Below, one piece after another: positions 36,844 to 46,780 of a stretch of DNA of 64,000 nt. The stretch is from the NCBI RefSeq assembly GCF_000420785.1, contig NZ_ATVP01000001.1, positions 25,922-89,921 of the forward strand, in the 5' to 3' direction. Source of the stretch: Streptococcus hyovaginalis DSM 12219 (lineage in GTDB: Bacteria; Bacillota; Bacilli; Lactobacillales; Streptococcaceae). The notes under the pieces are model-generated. The model was given only the letters and a program-made list of their open reading frames with translations. It was not told the origin of the DNA and made no database searches. A program made the position numbers and the translations under genes. Numbering within the stretch: the first letter of the stretch is position 1; every line of letters starts with the position of its first letter.

Positions 36844-37869
36844 TTAGAGGGTTTCGTGGATTTCACGAATCAGCGCCTCGGTTTTGTCCCAACCAAGGCA
36901 AGGATCGGTAATGGACTTACCAAAGGTTTCTGGGCTATCCTGACGACCATCTTCTAAGTAAGATTCAATCATGAAGCCACGAACATACTTACGAATATCG
37001 TCGTTCCAGTCGCGGTTAATCAGGGTTTGGCGGACGATACGGATTTGTTCCAGATAATTTTTACCAGAATTGTCATGGTTGGTGTCGATGACGATAAAAG
37101 GATTTTTGAAACCAAAGTTCTGGTATTGCTTGATAGTTTTCAAGAGAATATCGTAGTAGTAGTTCGGTTCGTTGATGCCTTGTTCTGTACTAGCACCACG
37201 AAGAATAGCATGAGCCAGCGGATTGCCATCTGTATCGACTTCCGCATCGCGGTAGATGAAATTCTGCTTGTTTTGCGCAGCGTAAATGGCGTTGAACATG
37301 ACGGTCAAATTGCCAGAAGTAGGATTTTTCATTCCAGTCGGCATGTCAATACCAGAGGCGACAAAGCGGTGCTCCTGATCTTCGACAGAACGTGCACCGA
37401 TGGCATGGTAGGACACCAAGTCCTCAACCAAGGGGAAATTAGCCGAGTAAAGCATTTCATCCGCAGTGGTCAAGCCGGTTTCTGTGATGACACGGTAGTG
37501 CAAATTGCGTACGGCTGCAATACCGTTAATCAAATCAGGCAATTTTGAGGTATCTGGCTGGTGAACCAGTCCCTTGTAGCCTTCGCCATTGGTACGAGGC
37601 TTAGCCGTATAAACCCGCATGACCATGAAAATCTTATCTTTGACCTCGTCTTGCAATTTAGACAGACGACGGGCATATTCCAAAACGGCCTCTTCGTTAT
37701 CCGAAGAACATGGGCCGATGACCAGTAAGAGGCGGTCATCCTCACCGCGGATGACTTTTTTCAATTCCTCGTCACGCTTTTCTTTAGCAACTAGGAAGTC
37801 TCCTTCTAGTTTAGATAATTCTTTGACTTGTTCAATGTTGATGCGTGTGCTGCGCTGATGAATTCCCAT
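36844..37869 (-). CDS. aroG: DAHP synthase, type I (copy 1)
   Basis: A 341-residue 3-deoxy-D-arabino-heptulosonate 7-phosphate synthase, the entry of the pathway (PEP plus erythrose 4-phosphate). LLLVIGPCSSDNEEAV, RVYTAKPRTNGEGYKG, ASGIDMPTGMKNPTSGN and VIDTNHDNSGKNYLEQ are type I AroG-like signatures. A paralogue lies directly upstream. In related streptococci such pairs are usually differently feedback-regulated by Phe and Tyr; which copy has which role cannot be read here. Confidence 0.94.
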   Translation of the reverse strand: MGIHQRSTRINIEQVKELSKLEGDFLVAKEKRDEELKKVIRGEDDRLLLVIGPCSSDNEEAVLEYARRLSKLQDEVKDKIFMVMRVYTAKPRTNGEGYKGLVHQPDTSKLPDLINGIAAVRNLHYRVITETGLTTADEMLYSANFPLVEDLVSYHAIGARSVEDQEHRFVASGIDMPTGMKNPTSGNLTVMFNAIYAAQNKQNFIYRDAEVDTDGNPLAHAILRGASTEQGINEPNYYYDILLKTIKQYQNFGFKNPFIVIDTNHDNSGKNYLEQIRIVRQTLINRDWNDDIRKYVRGFMIESYLEDGRQDSPETFGKSITDPCLGWDKTEALIREIHETL

Positions 37870-37887
37870 AGCTTGTTTCCTATCTGT

Positions 37888-38907
37888 TTATCTGTTGTAA
37901 ATTTCTCGAATGAGTTCCTCAGTTTTATCCCAACCAAGGCAAGGGTCGGTAATGGATTTTCCGTAAACTTCGGCGTTGTCCTGACGTCCATCTTCCAGAT
38001 AAGACTCAATCATGAAGCCGCGGACATAGTCACAGATTTCTTGGTTCCAATCGCGGTTAATCAAGGTTTGACGGACAATGCGGATTTGCTCCAAATAATT
38101 TTTACCGGAGTTATCGTGGTTGGTATCAATGATAATAAATGGATTTGCTAAACTAAATTGCTTGTAGAGGTCAATGGTTTCCAAGAGATTATCGTAGTAG
38201 TAGTTTGGCAGGTATTTACCACTTTCTGTCACCGCACCACGCAGGATAACGTGAGCCAGCGGATTTCCAGATGTTTCAACCTCTGTGTTGTTGAAGAGGA
38301 AGGATTGCTTTTTCTGAGCTGCAAAAATACCGTTAAACATGCCCCTGAGATTGCCAGATGTCGGATTTTTCAAGCCAGTTGGCACGTCAATCCCAGAAGC
38401 CACAAAACGGTGTTGCTGATTTTCAACCGAACGGGCACCAACGGCAATATAAGAAACCAAATCATCAACAAGTGGCAAGTTTTCAGGATAAAGCATCTCG
38501 TCGGCCGTCGTCAAACCAGTCTCTGTGATGACACGGTAGTGGAGATTGCGGACAGCCTTGATACCGTTGATGAGACTAGGTGCCGCATCGGTCTTTGGCT
38601 GGTGCATGAGACCCTTGTAGCCGTCGCCATTGGTACGAGGCTTAGCCGTGTAGACCCGCATGACCATAAAAATTTTGTCTTTGACTTCTTCTTGCAACTT
38701 GGCTAAACGATGGGCATAGTCCAGAACCGCCTCTTCATTATCAGAAGAGCAAGGCCCGATGACCAAGAGTAGCCGGTTGTCCTCGCCTTTTAAAATCGCC
38801 TCCAACTCACGGTCGCGCGCTCCTTTTTTGGCTAAGGTTTCTGGGGATAATTTTGAATGGTCTCTTACATCCTGAATATCAATTTTTTCGCTAATTGGTG
38901 TAAACAC
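37888..38907 (-). CDS. aroG: DAHP synthase, type I (copy 2)
   Basis: A 339-residue paralogue of the downstream copy, sharing LLLVIGPCSSDNEEAV, RVYTAKPRTNGDGYKG, ASGIDVPTGLKNPTSGN and DTNHDNSGKNYLEQ. The N terminus differs (EKIDIQDVRDHSKLSPET), where feedback ligands bind. It uses GTG at 38907 after TAGGAGATTACTAA. It heads the minus-strand operon; an extended -10 (TGGTATAAT on the minus strand, about 38945-38953) lies upstream. Spacing to copy 1 is 18 bases. Confidence 0.94.
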   Translation of the reverse strand: MFTPISEKIDIQDVRDHSKLSPETLAKKGARDRELEAILKGEDNRLLLVIGPCSSDNEEAVLDYAHRLAKLQEEVKDKIFMVMRVYTAKPRTNGDGYKGLMHQPKTDAAPSLINGIKAVRNLHYRVITETGLTTADEMLYPENLPLVDDLVSYIAVGARSVENQQHRFVASGIDVPTGLKNPTSGNLRGMFNGIFAAQKKQSFLFNNTEVETSGNPLAHVILRGAVTESGKYLPNYYYDNLLETIDLYKQFSLANPFIIIDTNHDNSGKNYLEQIRIVRQTLINRDWNQEICDYVRGFMIESYLEDGRQDNAEVYGKSITDPCLGWDKTEELIREIYNR

Positions 38908-39123
38908 TTAGTAATCTCCTATTTTTTATCTTAATAAGTTTGCTCAATTATACCATGATTGTCAGGATTTTAAAATCACTATTGACGGTAAAAGTGTGAT
39001 TTACAGTAAATTCTGAATAGTCATCGTTTTTTCATTTTAGAACAATTGTGTCTAGAAAAATGAATTGTCAAAAAATCTAAAAATAGTCTGAAAATATGAT
39101 ACAATAAATGCAGTTATTTTTGA

Positions 39124-40413
<1,290 letters not shown>

Positions 40414-40434
40414 ACTCAGTAAATAGGAGAAACA

Positions 40435-40926
40435 ATGCCAATCGTATTACTTGGTTTTATGGGAGTTGGAAAGACCACGACCGCTAAACTCTTGGATATG
40501 CCACTCTATGACATGGACCAGATTATTGAAGAACGGATTAACATGTCCATTGCGGATTTCTTCCAATCAGAGGGCGAAGATGCTTTTCGCCAGTTGGAAA
40601 CGCAGGTCTTGGAAGAGCTGATGGACTTGCCAAATGATTACTTGGTTTCAACGGGCGGTGGTGTGATTAAATCTGCCAAAAATAGGGAGATTTTGCTCAA
40701 AAATAAGCTCAACAATATTCTCTTAACCGCCTCCTTTCCAGTAGCTTATGAACGGATTAGCCGAGATCATCAGTCGCAACGTCCCTTATTCTTACAGCAC
40801 AGCCGAGAAGAATTTGAGACCATTTACCAAGAACGAATGGCTTTATATGAAGGACTGTCTGATTTGGTCATTGACACAGACCAACTCAGTCCAGAACAAG
40901 TAGCAAGGAAGATTATATGCAAGTAG
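40435..40926 (+). CDS. aroK: Shikimate kinase
   Basis: A 163-residue shikimate kinase. GFMGVGKTTTAKLLDMP is the P-loop; YDMDQIIEERINMSIADFF and STGGGVIKSAKNRE bind shikimate; DHQSQRPLF forms the lid. It is 21 bases after aroA and overlaps pheA by 10 bases, so it is translated as part of the operon. Confidence 0.95.
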   Translation: MPIVLLGFMGVGKTTTAKLLDMPLYDMDQIIEERINMSIADFFQSEGEDAFRQLETQVLEELMDLPNDYLVSTGGGVIKSAKNREILLKNKLNNILLTASFPVAYERISRDHQSQRPLFLQHSREEFETIYQERMALYEGLSDLVIDTDQLSPEQVARKIICK

Positions 40927-41744
40927 CTTATTTGGGCCCTCGAGGGTCCTTTACGCATCAAGTTGCTCAGCAGGCCTTTCCGGAAGCGGATTTGCAGGCT
41001 TTTGGCACCATTACAGAGGTCGTCAAGGCCTATGAGACTGGCTTGGTGACCTATTCGGTCATTCCGGTTGAAAATTCTATCGAAGGTAGTGTTCACGAGA
41101 CTATTGACTATCTTTTTCATCAGGCGGAAATCCATGCGGTAGCAGAAGTGGTTCAGCCCATTGCCCAGCAATTGTTAGCGACTGCGCCTCATAAAGAAAT
41201 TAAGGTCATCTATTCCCATCCGCAGGCCATTGCTCAAGGGAAAAAATATGTGCAGGAACATTTTCCGAAAGCTCGTTTGGAGTTGACAGCAAGCACGGCC
41301 TACGCAGCCCGATTTGTTGCGGAGCATGCGGACCAGCCTTTTGCGGCCATTGCCCCTCACGCTGCGGCTGAAGAGTACGGTCTGCAGGTCATTGCCCAAG
41401 ACATCCAAGAAATTGCCGAGAATTTTACCCGTTTTTGGATTTTGGGGCATACGGTGCCTGAATTAGCATTGCGGGAAACAGATAGGAAGGTTTCTTTGGC
41501 TCTTACCCTGCCTGATAATCTGCCAGGTGCACTTTATAAGGCCATGTCAGTCTTTTCATGGCGTGGTATTAATTTGACTAAGATTGAAAGCCGTCCTTTA
41601 AAGACGAATCTGGGCGAATATTTTTTCATCTTAGATATAGATAGTCCTGGGGATCAATTATTTTCGTTTGCTCTTCAAGAGCTAGAAACTTTAGCTATCC
41701 AGTATAAAATTTTAGGCCATTATGGGGTCTATCACATTCATTAA
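40917..41744 (+). CDS. pheA: Prephenate dehydratase
   Basis: A 275-residue monofunctional prephenate dehydratase that makes phenylpyruvate. YLGPRGSFTHQVAQQAF and IPVENSIEGSVHETIDYL are substrate signatures; NFTRFWILG holds the catalytic TRF. The C-terminal ACT domain (SWRGINLTKIESRPLKTNLG, YFFILDI) gives phenylalanine feedback. It ends the aroA-aroK-pheA operon at a large structured terminator. Confidence 0.95.
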   Translation: MQVAYLGPRGSFTHQVAQQAFPEADLQAFGTITEVVKAYETGLVTYSVIPVENSIEGSVHETIDYLFHQAEIHAVAEVVQPIAQQLLATAPHKEIKVIYSHPQAIAQGKKYVQEHFPKARLELTASTAYAARFVAEHADQPFAAIAPHAAAEEYGLQVIAQDIQEIAENFTRFWILGHTVPELALRETDRKVSLALTLPDNLPGALYKAMSVFSWRGINLTKIESRPLKTNLGEYFFILDIDSPGDQLFSFALQELETLAIQYKILGHYGVYHIH

Positions 41745-41748
41745 TGTA

Positions 41749-41835
41749 AAAAGCCTTGTGGTCGCGAACTGTATCGTGATTGCTAGATGTCATATCTAGT
41801 CATTGCGTTACAGCTCAGTCTCACAAAGCTTTTTT
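41749..41835 (+). terminator. Large structured terminator after pheA
   Basis: AAAAGCCTTGTG at the left and CACAAAGCTTTTTT at the right enclose an inner branch with CTAGAT-GTCAT-ATCTAG and an ACTGTA/TACAG stem. The outer stem ends in a T run, so it works as a terminator, but the branched 87-nt form is more complex than usual and could also be a small processed RNA. Confidence 0.65.
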
Positions 41836-41879
41836 AGTATGTAAAATAGTAATATGGATTTGTCTTAAACCATACCAGC

Positions 41880-42488
41880 ATTCTCATGAATAGCTTTATC
41901 AGCTTTACTGTCGACAAATGCAACAATTGTTTTGGCAACATTGTCTACCGGTACTGGACAGTTGGGCTATCTGATGTCAAATGGCTTAGTATTTTTTGAA
42001 CGAGGTCAACATATCAGATTTGTCGGGACCATACATCAAGCTAGGACGCACAATCTGTGTTGAGAATCCCTTGTCGATGAAATAATTTTCGGCTTTTTCC
42101 TTTGCTACTCGGTAGTCTTCGGGGTCTGTGTTGAATTGAGATTGGAAGACATATGGATGATACGACTAGCTGGAGAATCTGACAAACCATCAGCGATTGC
42201 TTTTGGCAGCTCTAAAGTTAATCTTATCAAAAGTGAGTCCCTTATCGGGATCTGCTTCAATAGTCCCTACTAAATCTATCACAATCGTTTCATTAGTCAC
42301 TAAGTTTATCCACTGATCAGCTTGGTAAAGATCTGCTTCAACCTAAGTAACTTCTAGATTAAACTTCTCAGTATTGCTCAGATCAACAGACCGAGAAATA
42401 GTTGTTAGATGGTGGTTGTTTTTAAGTAACTCCCTAATAACGGCTTTTCCTAAAAACCACTTGCTCCAAATAATAGAATATTGGCCAT
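41880..42488 (-). pseudogene. Degraded NAD(P)-binding epimerase/NmrA-like gene
   Basis: From ATG 42488 (after GGAGGACAATAAT) the minus strand reads MANILLFGASGF, then a one-base deletion creates a TAG. The shifted frame continues LGKAVIRELLKNNHH, LTTISRSVDLSNTEKFNLEV, VDLVGTIEADPD-like DLVGTIEADPDKGLTF, and later a piece reads EDYRVAKEKAENYFIDKG, IVRPSLMYGPD. Several frameshifts and stops occur. GASGFLGK is the Rossmann glycine loop of atypical SDRs, so this was an NAD(P)H-binding protein. Confidence 0.7.
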
Positions 42489-42645
42489 ATTATTGTCCTC
42501 CTTTAAATGATAAAACTGTTATAACACTAATTAGTAGAAACTATTCTATTAAAGATTGGATTGGTTTTTGAGCATATCTTTTGATAAATATACTACATAG
42601 TAATAAAATGAGATATCATCTGATTTATGAAAGAAGGTAGACATT

Positions 42646-42792
42646 ATGACAATAATTAATGGTTATGAACAATCTGATCGTGAAGAAGCTTTAGAGATTT
42701 TGAACTTACCAAGCCTTGAAAAACGAGCGGAAGACATTATTAGAACTTTTCGGAGGTATAGGCTTAAGTATAATATTTCCAGAAAGAAATAA
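42646..42792 (+). CDS. 48-residue basic small protein ahead of parA
   Basis: A small frame from ATG 42646 (after GAAGGTAG, seven bases) to TAA 42792: MTIINGYEQSDREEALEILN, LPSLEKRAEDIIRTFRRYRL, KYNISRKK. It is charged and helical, with a basic C terminus, suggesting a DNA-binding or regulatory role. No family is recognised. It lies 70 bases before a ParA-type gene and may be the first gene of that plasmid-like operon. Confidence 0.5.
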   Translation: MTIINGYEQSDREEALEILNLPSLEKRAEDIIRTFRRYRLKYNISRKK

Positions 42793-42862
42793 TTTTTAAA
42801 CACATTTAAAACAACATATTAATTATGTATAATAGAATAAAAAATAAAGAGAGGAAAGATGG

Positions 42863-43660
42863 ATGAAACTAATAAGTTTCGTGGCTATTAAAGGAGGAGT
42901 TGGGAAAACAACATTAGCTCTTTTGACAGGTCAATATTTAGCAAGTCAGGGGTATAAGGTTTTGCTTATTGATCTTGATCATCAGTGTAATTTGACACAT
43001 TTTTATGATGTGTATAAAGATTCTGGAACAGTAGCAAATATTTTTATGGGTTAAGGAGATGTCAATATTCTTTCTGTTGCTCCTAATATTGATTTGATTG
43101 CAGGTTCAATGAGATTAGATGAAGCGGAGAGACGCTTGGAAACAAATCCTAATCAGAATATGTTTTTGTATGAATGGTTAGGAGAAAATTTGGAGGCTAA
43201 ATATTTAGATAAATATGATTATATTATCTTAGACTGCCGTCCTGATTTTGGTATTGCAACTAGAAATGCTATTGCGGTAAGTCATACACTGTTTAGTTCG
43301 ATTACTCCAAGTGATTTTGCTTTTGAAGCAAAGGAAAATTTAGAAATTAGATTAGAGCAGTATCGAAAAACAGAGATTGTTCGTCCTAGTCGGGATTCAT
43401 TAATTACAGCTCAGCTCTATTTTTTACCAAATATGATTAAGCATAATACGATGAAATCAAAAGAACTTTTGATAGCTCTCAAAAATGATGCTTCTGTTAT
43501 TGGACAAATTCCACAAAAGGAATTGTTTAATCGAGCGACAAAAAATGATACGGTTATTGATATGATGACTAAATTTAGTTTAAATGATGAGCATCGTTCT
43601 TTCTTCTCAATTTTATCTGATACACTTAATCAGTTACAAAAAGTAACTGATAACTCTTGA
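42863..43660 (+). pseudogene. parA: parA-type ATPase gene with one nonsense codon
   Basis: A ParA-family ATPase of about 265 codons in a single frame, interrupted only by TAA at 43052-43054. Before it: MKLISFVAIKGGVGKTTLAL (deviant Walker A, KGGVGKTT) and VLLIDLDHQCNLTHFYDVY. After it: GDVNILSVAPNIDLIAGSMR, DYIILDCRPDFGIATRNAIA, the Walker B region. The stop falls in NIFMG-stop-GDVNIL. The second half alone lacks the P-loop, so the gene is inactive unless the stop is read through. AGGAAAG precedes the start. Confidence 0.8.
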
Positions 43661-43714
43661 TTTTAATATTATTTATATCAATATTTAAATAGATATAAAA
43701 AAGAGGATAGATAT

Positions 43715-43948
43715 ATGGCATTTGAATCTAAAAAAGAAAAGCTTAGTCAAGTTCTTCAAGAACAGTTGAAAGAGAGTCCTGTACGAAAAATAAGGAGAGT
43801 TGGTCGTCCTTCGGGAAAAACTAAATTTCCTTATCAGTTTACGCTAAAGCCACAGAATCGTGATAAATTAGATAGAATTGCAGATAAAGCTGGCTATAAT
43901 GGTGTGTCGACTTTTCTTGATGAATGGATTGAAAATTACATAGAATAA
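43715..43948 (+). CDS. Small ParB-like or ribbon-helix-helix partner of ParA
   Basis: A 77-residue basic protein after GAGGATAGATAT. It reads RKIRRVGRPSGKTKFPYQFT, KPQNRDKLDRIADKAGYNG and VSTFLDEWIENYIE. The C terminus resembles the small ribbon-helix-helix partners encoded after plasmid ParA genes, which bind centromere-like repeats. With parA and the 48-residue gene it looks like a former plasmid partition operon now in the chromosome. Its stop lies inside a long perfect hairpin. Confidence 0.65.
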   Translation: MAFESKKEKLSQVLQEQLKESPVRKIRRVGRPSGKTKFPYQFTLKPQNRDKLDRIADKAGYNGVSTFLDEWIENYIE

Positions 43949-44001
43949 AACAATATAAAAATACCTATATAAAGAGGTATTTTTATATTGTTTTATTCTA
44001 T
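43940..44001. terminator. Perfect 27-bp bidirectional hairpin overlapping two stop codons
   Basis: Bases 43940-43966 pair perfectly with 43975-44001 around an 8-base loop. Both the stop of the small plus-strand gene and that of the minus-strand permease lie within the stem. A and T runs make it a terminator in both directions. Confidence 0.9.
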
Positions 44002-44690
44002 TGAAGCTCTTTCTTACTAAAAATAACGTAACTCAGATAGAGATATAGTATAGTAGCCATAAAGCTAACGCCCATGGATAGTCTTGAAATATGTTCTCCT
44101 TGTTGAAGCGAAAGAAATAGAAAATAATCTGTTGGTAATTTCATATGGAGTAGGTTACCAGTAATGAGGTTGGAGATATTGTCAAAAAGAAGGCTAATTA
44201 AACTAAAGGCAAGATAGGCTTGATTGACCTTATTGGACTTGACAAATATCAGGATGGATAACAGAGAGATACAGATAAATAAAGGTGTTTGAACAATGAA
44301 ACTTTGTATTATCACTGTAAAATCAACACGATCACCTAGAAGTAATCCAACACTGCTACTCAATAAATAGGCTAGAAGGATATAAGCGAGATCTAGTACA
44401 AGGGTTGCTAAGACTTTATAGAAAAACACTCTTTTTCTTGTTTGTTGCTTGATAATAATATTATTGATGGTACGGTAAGTAAAATCTTCTCCAAAGAATA
44501 GGTTTGTCGGGACGATAAAAAATAGTGTGATAAATTGAGAAAGCAATTGAATAAAAGAGCTAGTGAAGTCTTCGTTGCCATGCAACAAAAAAGCGGATAA
44601 AAAGGACAGTAAAGCCAATATTCCCAATGAAATCGTTAATCTCTGTTCTTTTTGAATCTTAAATAAATCAGCTTTAAAGTAATGTATCAT
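43998..44690 (-). CDS. ABC-2 type permease
   Basis: A 230-residue membrane protein with about six hydrophobic segments (LGILALLSFLSAFLLHG, FITLFFIVPTNLFFGEDF, LVLDLAYILLAYLLSSSVG, FLSLQQGEHIS then SMGVSFMATILYLYLSYVI). FFGEDFTYRTINNIIIKQQT is typical of ABC-2 permeases of the BcrB/lantibiotic-immunity type. It overlaps the ATPase gene by 17 bases. The pair is a small exporter, likely for peptide or antibiotic resistance. Confidence 0.85.
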   Translation of the reverse strand: MIHYFKADLFKIQKEQRLTISLGILALLSFLSAFLLHGNEDFTSSFIQLLSQFITLFFIVPTNLFFGEDFTYRTINNIIIKQQTRKRVFFYKVLATLVLDLAYILLAYLLSSSVGLLLGDRVDFTVIIQSFIVQTPLFICISLLSILIFVKSNKVNQAYLAFSLISLLFDNISNLITGNLLHMKLPTDYFLFLSLQQGEHISRLSMGVSFMATILYLYLSYVIFSKKELQ

Positions 44691-45570
44691 GTTCTTCTCC
44701 TTCTTGAAGCAATGTCAGATAATAATCTTCAAATGACATTTGTTGTTTAAAAATTTCTTTGACCTCAATCTTATGGTTTATCAAGAGATGAATGAGGCTC
44801 ATAACATTCGTATCTGATGACAGACTGATATAATCCTTATCTATTTTGTAAGCGATGCCCTGCTCTTCAAGGATAGTAAAGGTCTTAGGATGGTTGTTTG
44901 TTTGTAGATAAAGCTGTTCTTCTAGGGTTTGTTCAAGCTCTTGCTTTGAGAATTCTTTGACGATAAGGCCCTTATGCATAATAATGTATCGATCAACCAC
45001 CATCTCAAGCTCTGATAGGATATGACTGGAGATAAGGATGGTCATCCCATATTGATTTCGAAGATTTAAAATAATACTTCTCATCTCTTTGATTCCAACA
45101 GGGTCAAGACCATTAATCGGTTCGTCTAGGATTAAAAAATCAGGGTCATCTAGAATAGCTAAGGCAATGGCTAAACGTTGACGCATTCCCAGTGAAAAAT
45201 CTTTGGATTTTTTCTTAGGGTCCACATCCTCTAAACCGACAATTGCTAATGTCTCTAAGATTTTTTCATCAGCTTGCTTAAGGTTTAACTGTAGAGCCAT
45301 GTAACGAAGATTATCGATCGCAGATAAATTGGGTTGTAGAGCAGGGGATTCAATTAAAGCTCCAATACGACAATCTTTTGAACTAGTAATGGTACCTGAA
45401 GTTTGGGATATGAGGCCCGATAACATTCTGAGAAGCGTTGTTTTCCCAGCACCATTTTCCCCGACTAAGCCACAGATTTCTCCTTTATTAATCGTTAAAG
45501 AAACCTGATGAACTGCTTTTTGTTTCCCATATTGCTTTGATAATTGTTGGGTAGATAAGAGAGATGACAT
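44674..45570 (-). CDS. ABC transporter ATPase (BcrA/lantibiotic-immunity type)
   Basis: A 298-residue ATPase. LVGENGAGKTTLLRMLSG is Walker A, DFSLGMRQRLAIALAI the signature and FLILDEPINGLDP Walker B; ISSHILSELEMVVD follows. The C-terminal 80 residues are the extension seen in BcrA-like exporters. It is divergent from an Rgg regulator across a perfect dyad, so the exporter is probably controlled by that regulator. Confidence 0.9.
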   Translation of the reverse strand: MSSLLSTQQLSKQYGKQKAVHQVSLTINKGEICGLVGENGAGKTTLLRMLSGLISQTSGTITSSKDCRIGALIESPALQPNLSAIDNLRYMALQLNLKQADEKILETLAIVGLEDVDPKKKSKDFSLGMRQRLAIALAILDDPDFLILDEPINGLDPVGIKEMRSIILNLRNQYGMTILISSHILSELEMVVDRYIIMHKGLIVKEFSKQELEQTLEEQLYLQTNNHPKTFTILEEQGIAYKIDKDYISLSSDTNVMSLIHLLINHKIEVKEIFKQQMSFEDYYLTLLQEGEEHDTLL

Positions 45571-45635
45571 AGGTCTGCCTTTCTATAAAAAAATGATAAA
45601 TCTATGATATACTATTACCAAAAAGCAAGAAAAAT

Positions 45636-45653
45636 CGTTACATAAATGTAACG
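45636..45653. promoter_or_regulatory. Candidate Rgg operator
   Basis: CGTTACAT-AA-ATGTAACG has perfect 8-bp arms. It lies between divergent ABC-transporter and rgg genes, 13 bases before the rgg start. Confidence 0.65.
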
Positions 45654-45666
45654 CGTGGAGAATATA

Positions 45667-46527
45667 ATGGGAACTTACGGAAAAATTTTTAAACTCATTC
45701 GTGAATCAAAAAATATGTCTCTAAAAGAAGTGGCAGGGGATTTCGTGACACCTGCTCAGTTATCACGCTTTGAAAATGGAAAGAGCAATCTTTCTGTAGA
45801 TACATTTTTTTATTGCTTGAGACGGATGAATGTGGTAGAGGGCGAATTTTCTACCCTCTACCAGTCCTACTTTCATATAGATAATTTGTTTTCATCAGAG
45901 GAATTTGTCCGTGCAGTTTATAGTCACAATTCTCAGTATATGGATGATAGAATTTTATACCATCAAGCAGAGTATGACAGGGATGGACGTTCGTTTGATA
46001 GGGTGATGGTTGCGGCCTTTCATATTTTTAAGCAACAATGGTGCGATCCTGATTATGATGTTTCTGAGGATGAAAAAGCTATTCTATCGGACTATTTAAT
46101 GTCTATAGATGATTGGGGGAAATTTGAACTCTGGATTTTCGGAAATTGTAGCAGAGGTCTTCCTAGCAAGATGTTGGAAGTTCTGGGAATGGAAGTTCTC
46201 AATCGAACAAAGTTTTATATGGATATCACAGAAAACAGAGATAATGTCTATAAGGTACTCATCAATATTTCGAGCAGTTTGTTAGATAGGGGAGAGGAGA
46301 TTGCTGCGATTCGCTTTCTCAAAATTCTTGACTCTGTCAATATCATGGAAAAGAATATGCGGGATCGCTTGCTGCTTAAGCTCCTAAAAGCACGCTTGTC
46401 CTACATGAATGGAAATGATGGTGGCCTAGAAATAATTAAGGAATGCCTGCATATTGCCAAATTTTTAGATTGCTATGATTTAATCCACCAGGTCAATAAG
46501 GAAATTGAGAAAGTTACAGATATGTAA
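45667..46527 (+). CDS. Rgg/GadR/MutR-family regulator
   Basis: A 286-residue Rgg-type regulator. The N-terminal helix-turn-helix is FKLIRESKNMSLKEVAGDFV followed by TPAQLSRFENGKSNLSVDTF. The rest is the alpha-helical repeat domain that binds peptide pheromones in this family. I choose ATG 45667 after GGAG; the upstream GTG at 45655 has no ribosome site. Divergent from an ABC exporter and followed by a small secreted-peptide gene, it may control both. No short hydrophobic pheromone gene was recognised with confidence. Confidence 0.88.
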   Translation: MGTYGKIFKLIRESKNMSLKEVAGDFVTPAQLSRFENGKSNLSVDTFFYCLRRMNVVEGEFSTLYQSYFHIDNLFSSEEFVRAVYSHNSQYMDDRILYHQAEYDRDGRSFDRVMVAAFHIFKQQWCDPDYDVSEDEKAILSDYLMSIDDWGKFELWIFGNCSRGLPSKMLEVLGMEVLNRTKFYMDITENRDNVYKVLINISSSLLDRGEEIAAIRFLKILDSVNIMEKNMRDRLLLKLLKARLSYMNGNDGGLEIIKECLHIAKFLDCYDLIHQVNKEIEKVTDM

Positions 46528-46599
46528 TGAATTTTAAGCGGCTCGTCATTTCCTGTAAGATAATACTAGTAAGTTTTACAACTTTACAAAACAATGTTT

Positions 46600-46760
46600 A
46601 GAAACTGTATTCATAAGAAAAGTGCTTTTAGAGAAGAGATGGGTTTTCGCTAATCAAGGCAGTTTTTTGAGGGAATACTGACTGTATTTTGAAAAAAAGA
46701 ACGATGAGTAGCTGGAAAACTAGCCTTAGCTAGAAGTGCTGAACTGTGAATACAGTTTCT
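46600..46760. repeat. 161-bp element bounded by 14-bp inverted repeats
   Basis: AGAAACTGTATTCA (46600-46613) and TGAATACAGTTTCT (46747-46760) are perfect inverted repeats. They enclose 133 bases without a gene, including a CTAGC/GCTAG hairpin. The layout fits a small non-autonomous MITE, or a long-range dyad in the leader of the next gene. I could not see a convincing target-site duplication. Confidence 0.55.
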
Positions 46761-46780
46761 TAATTATCTTGGAGGAAATA

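Noticed and set aside
37027-38706. Long plus-strand frames opposite the DAHP synthases
   Set aside because: They are mirror frames of conserved enzymes and lack ribosome sites.
46528-46780. Short hydrophobic pheromone gene between rgg and the secreted protein
   Set aside because: No short frame with ribosome site and the hydrophobic, acidic-start pattern could be supported.
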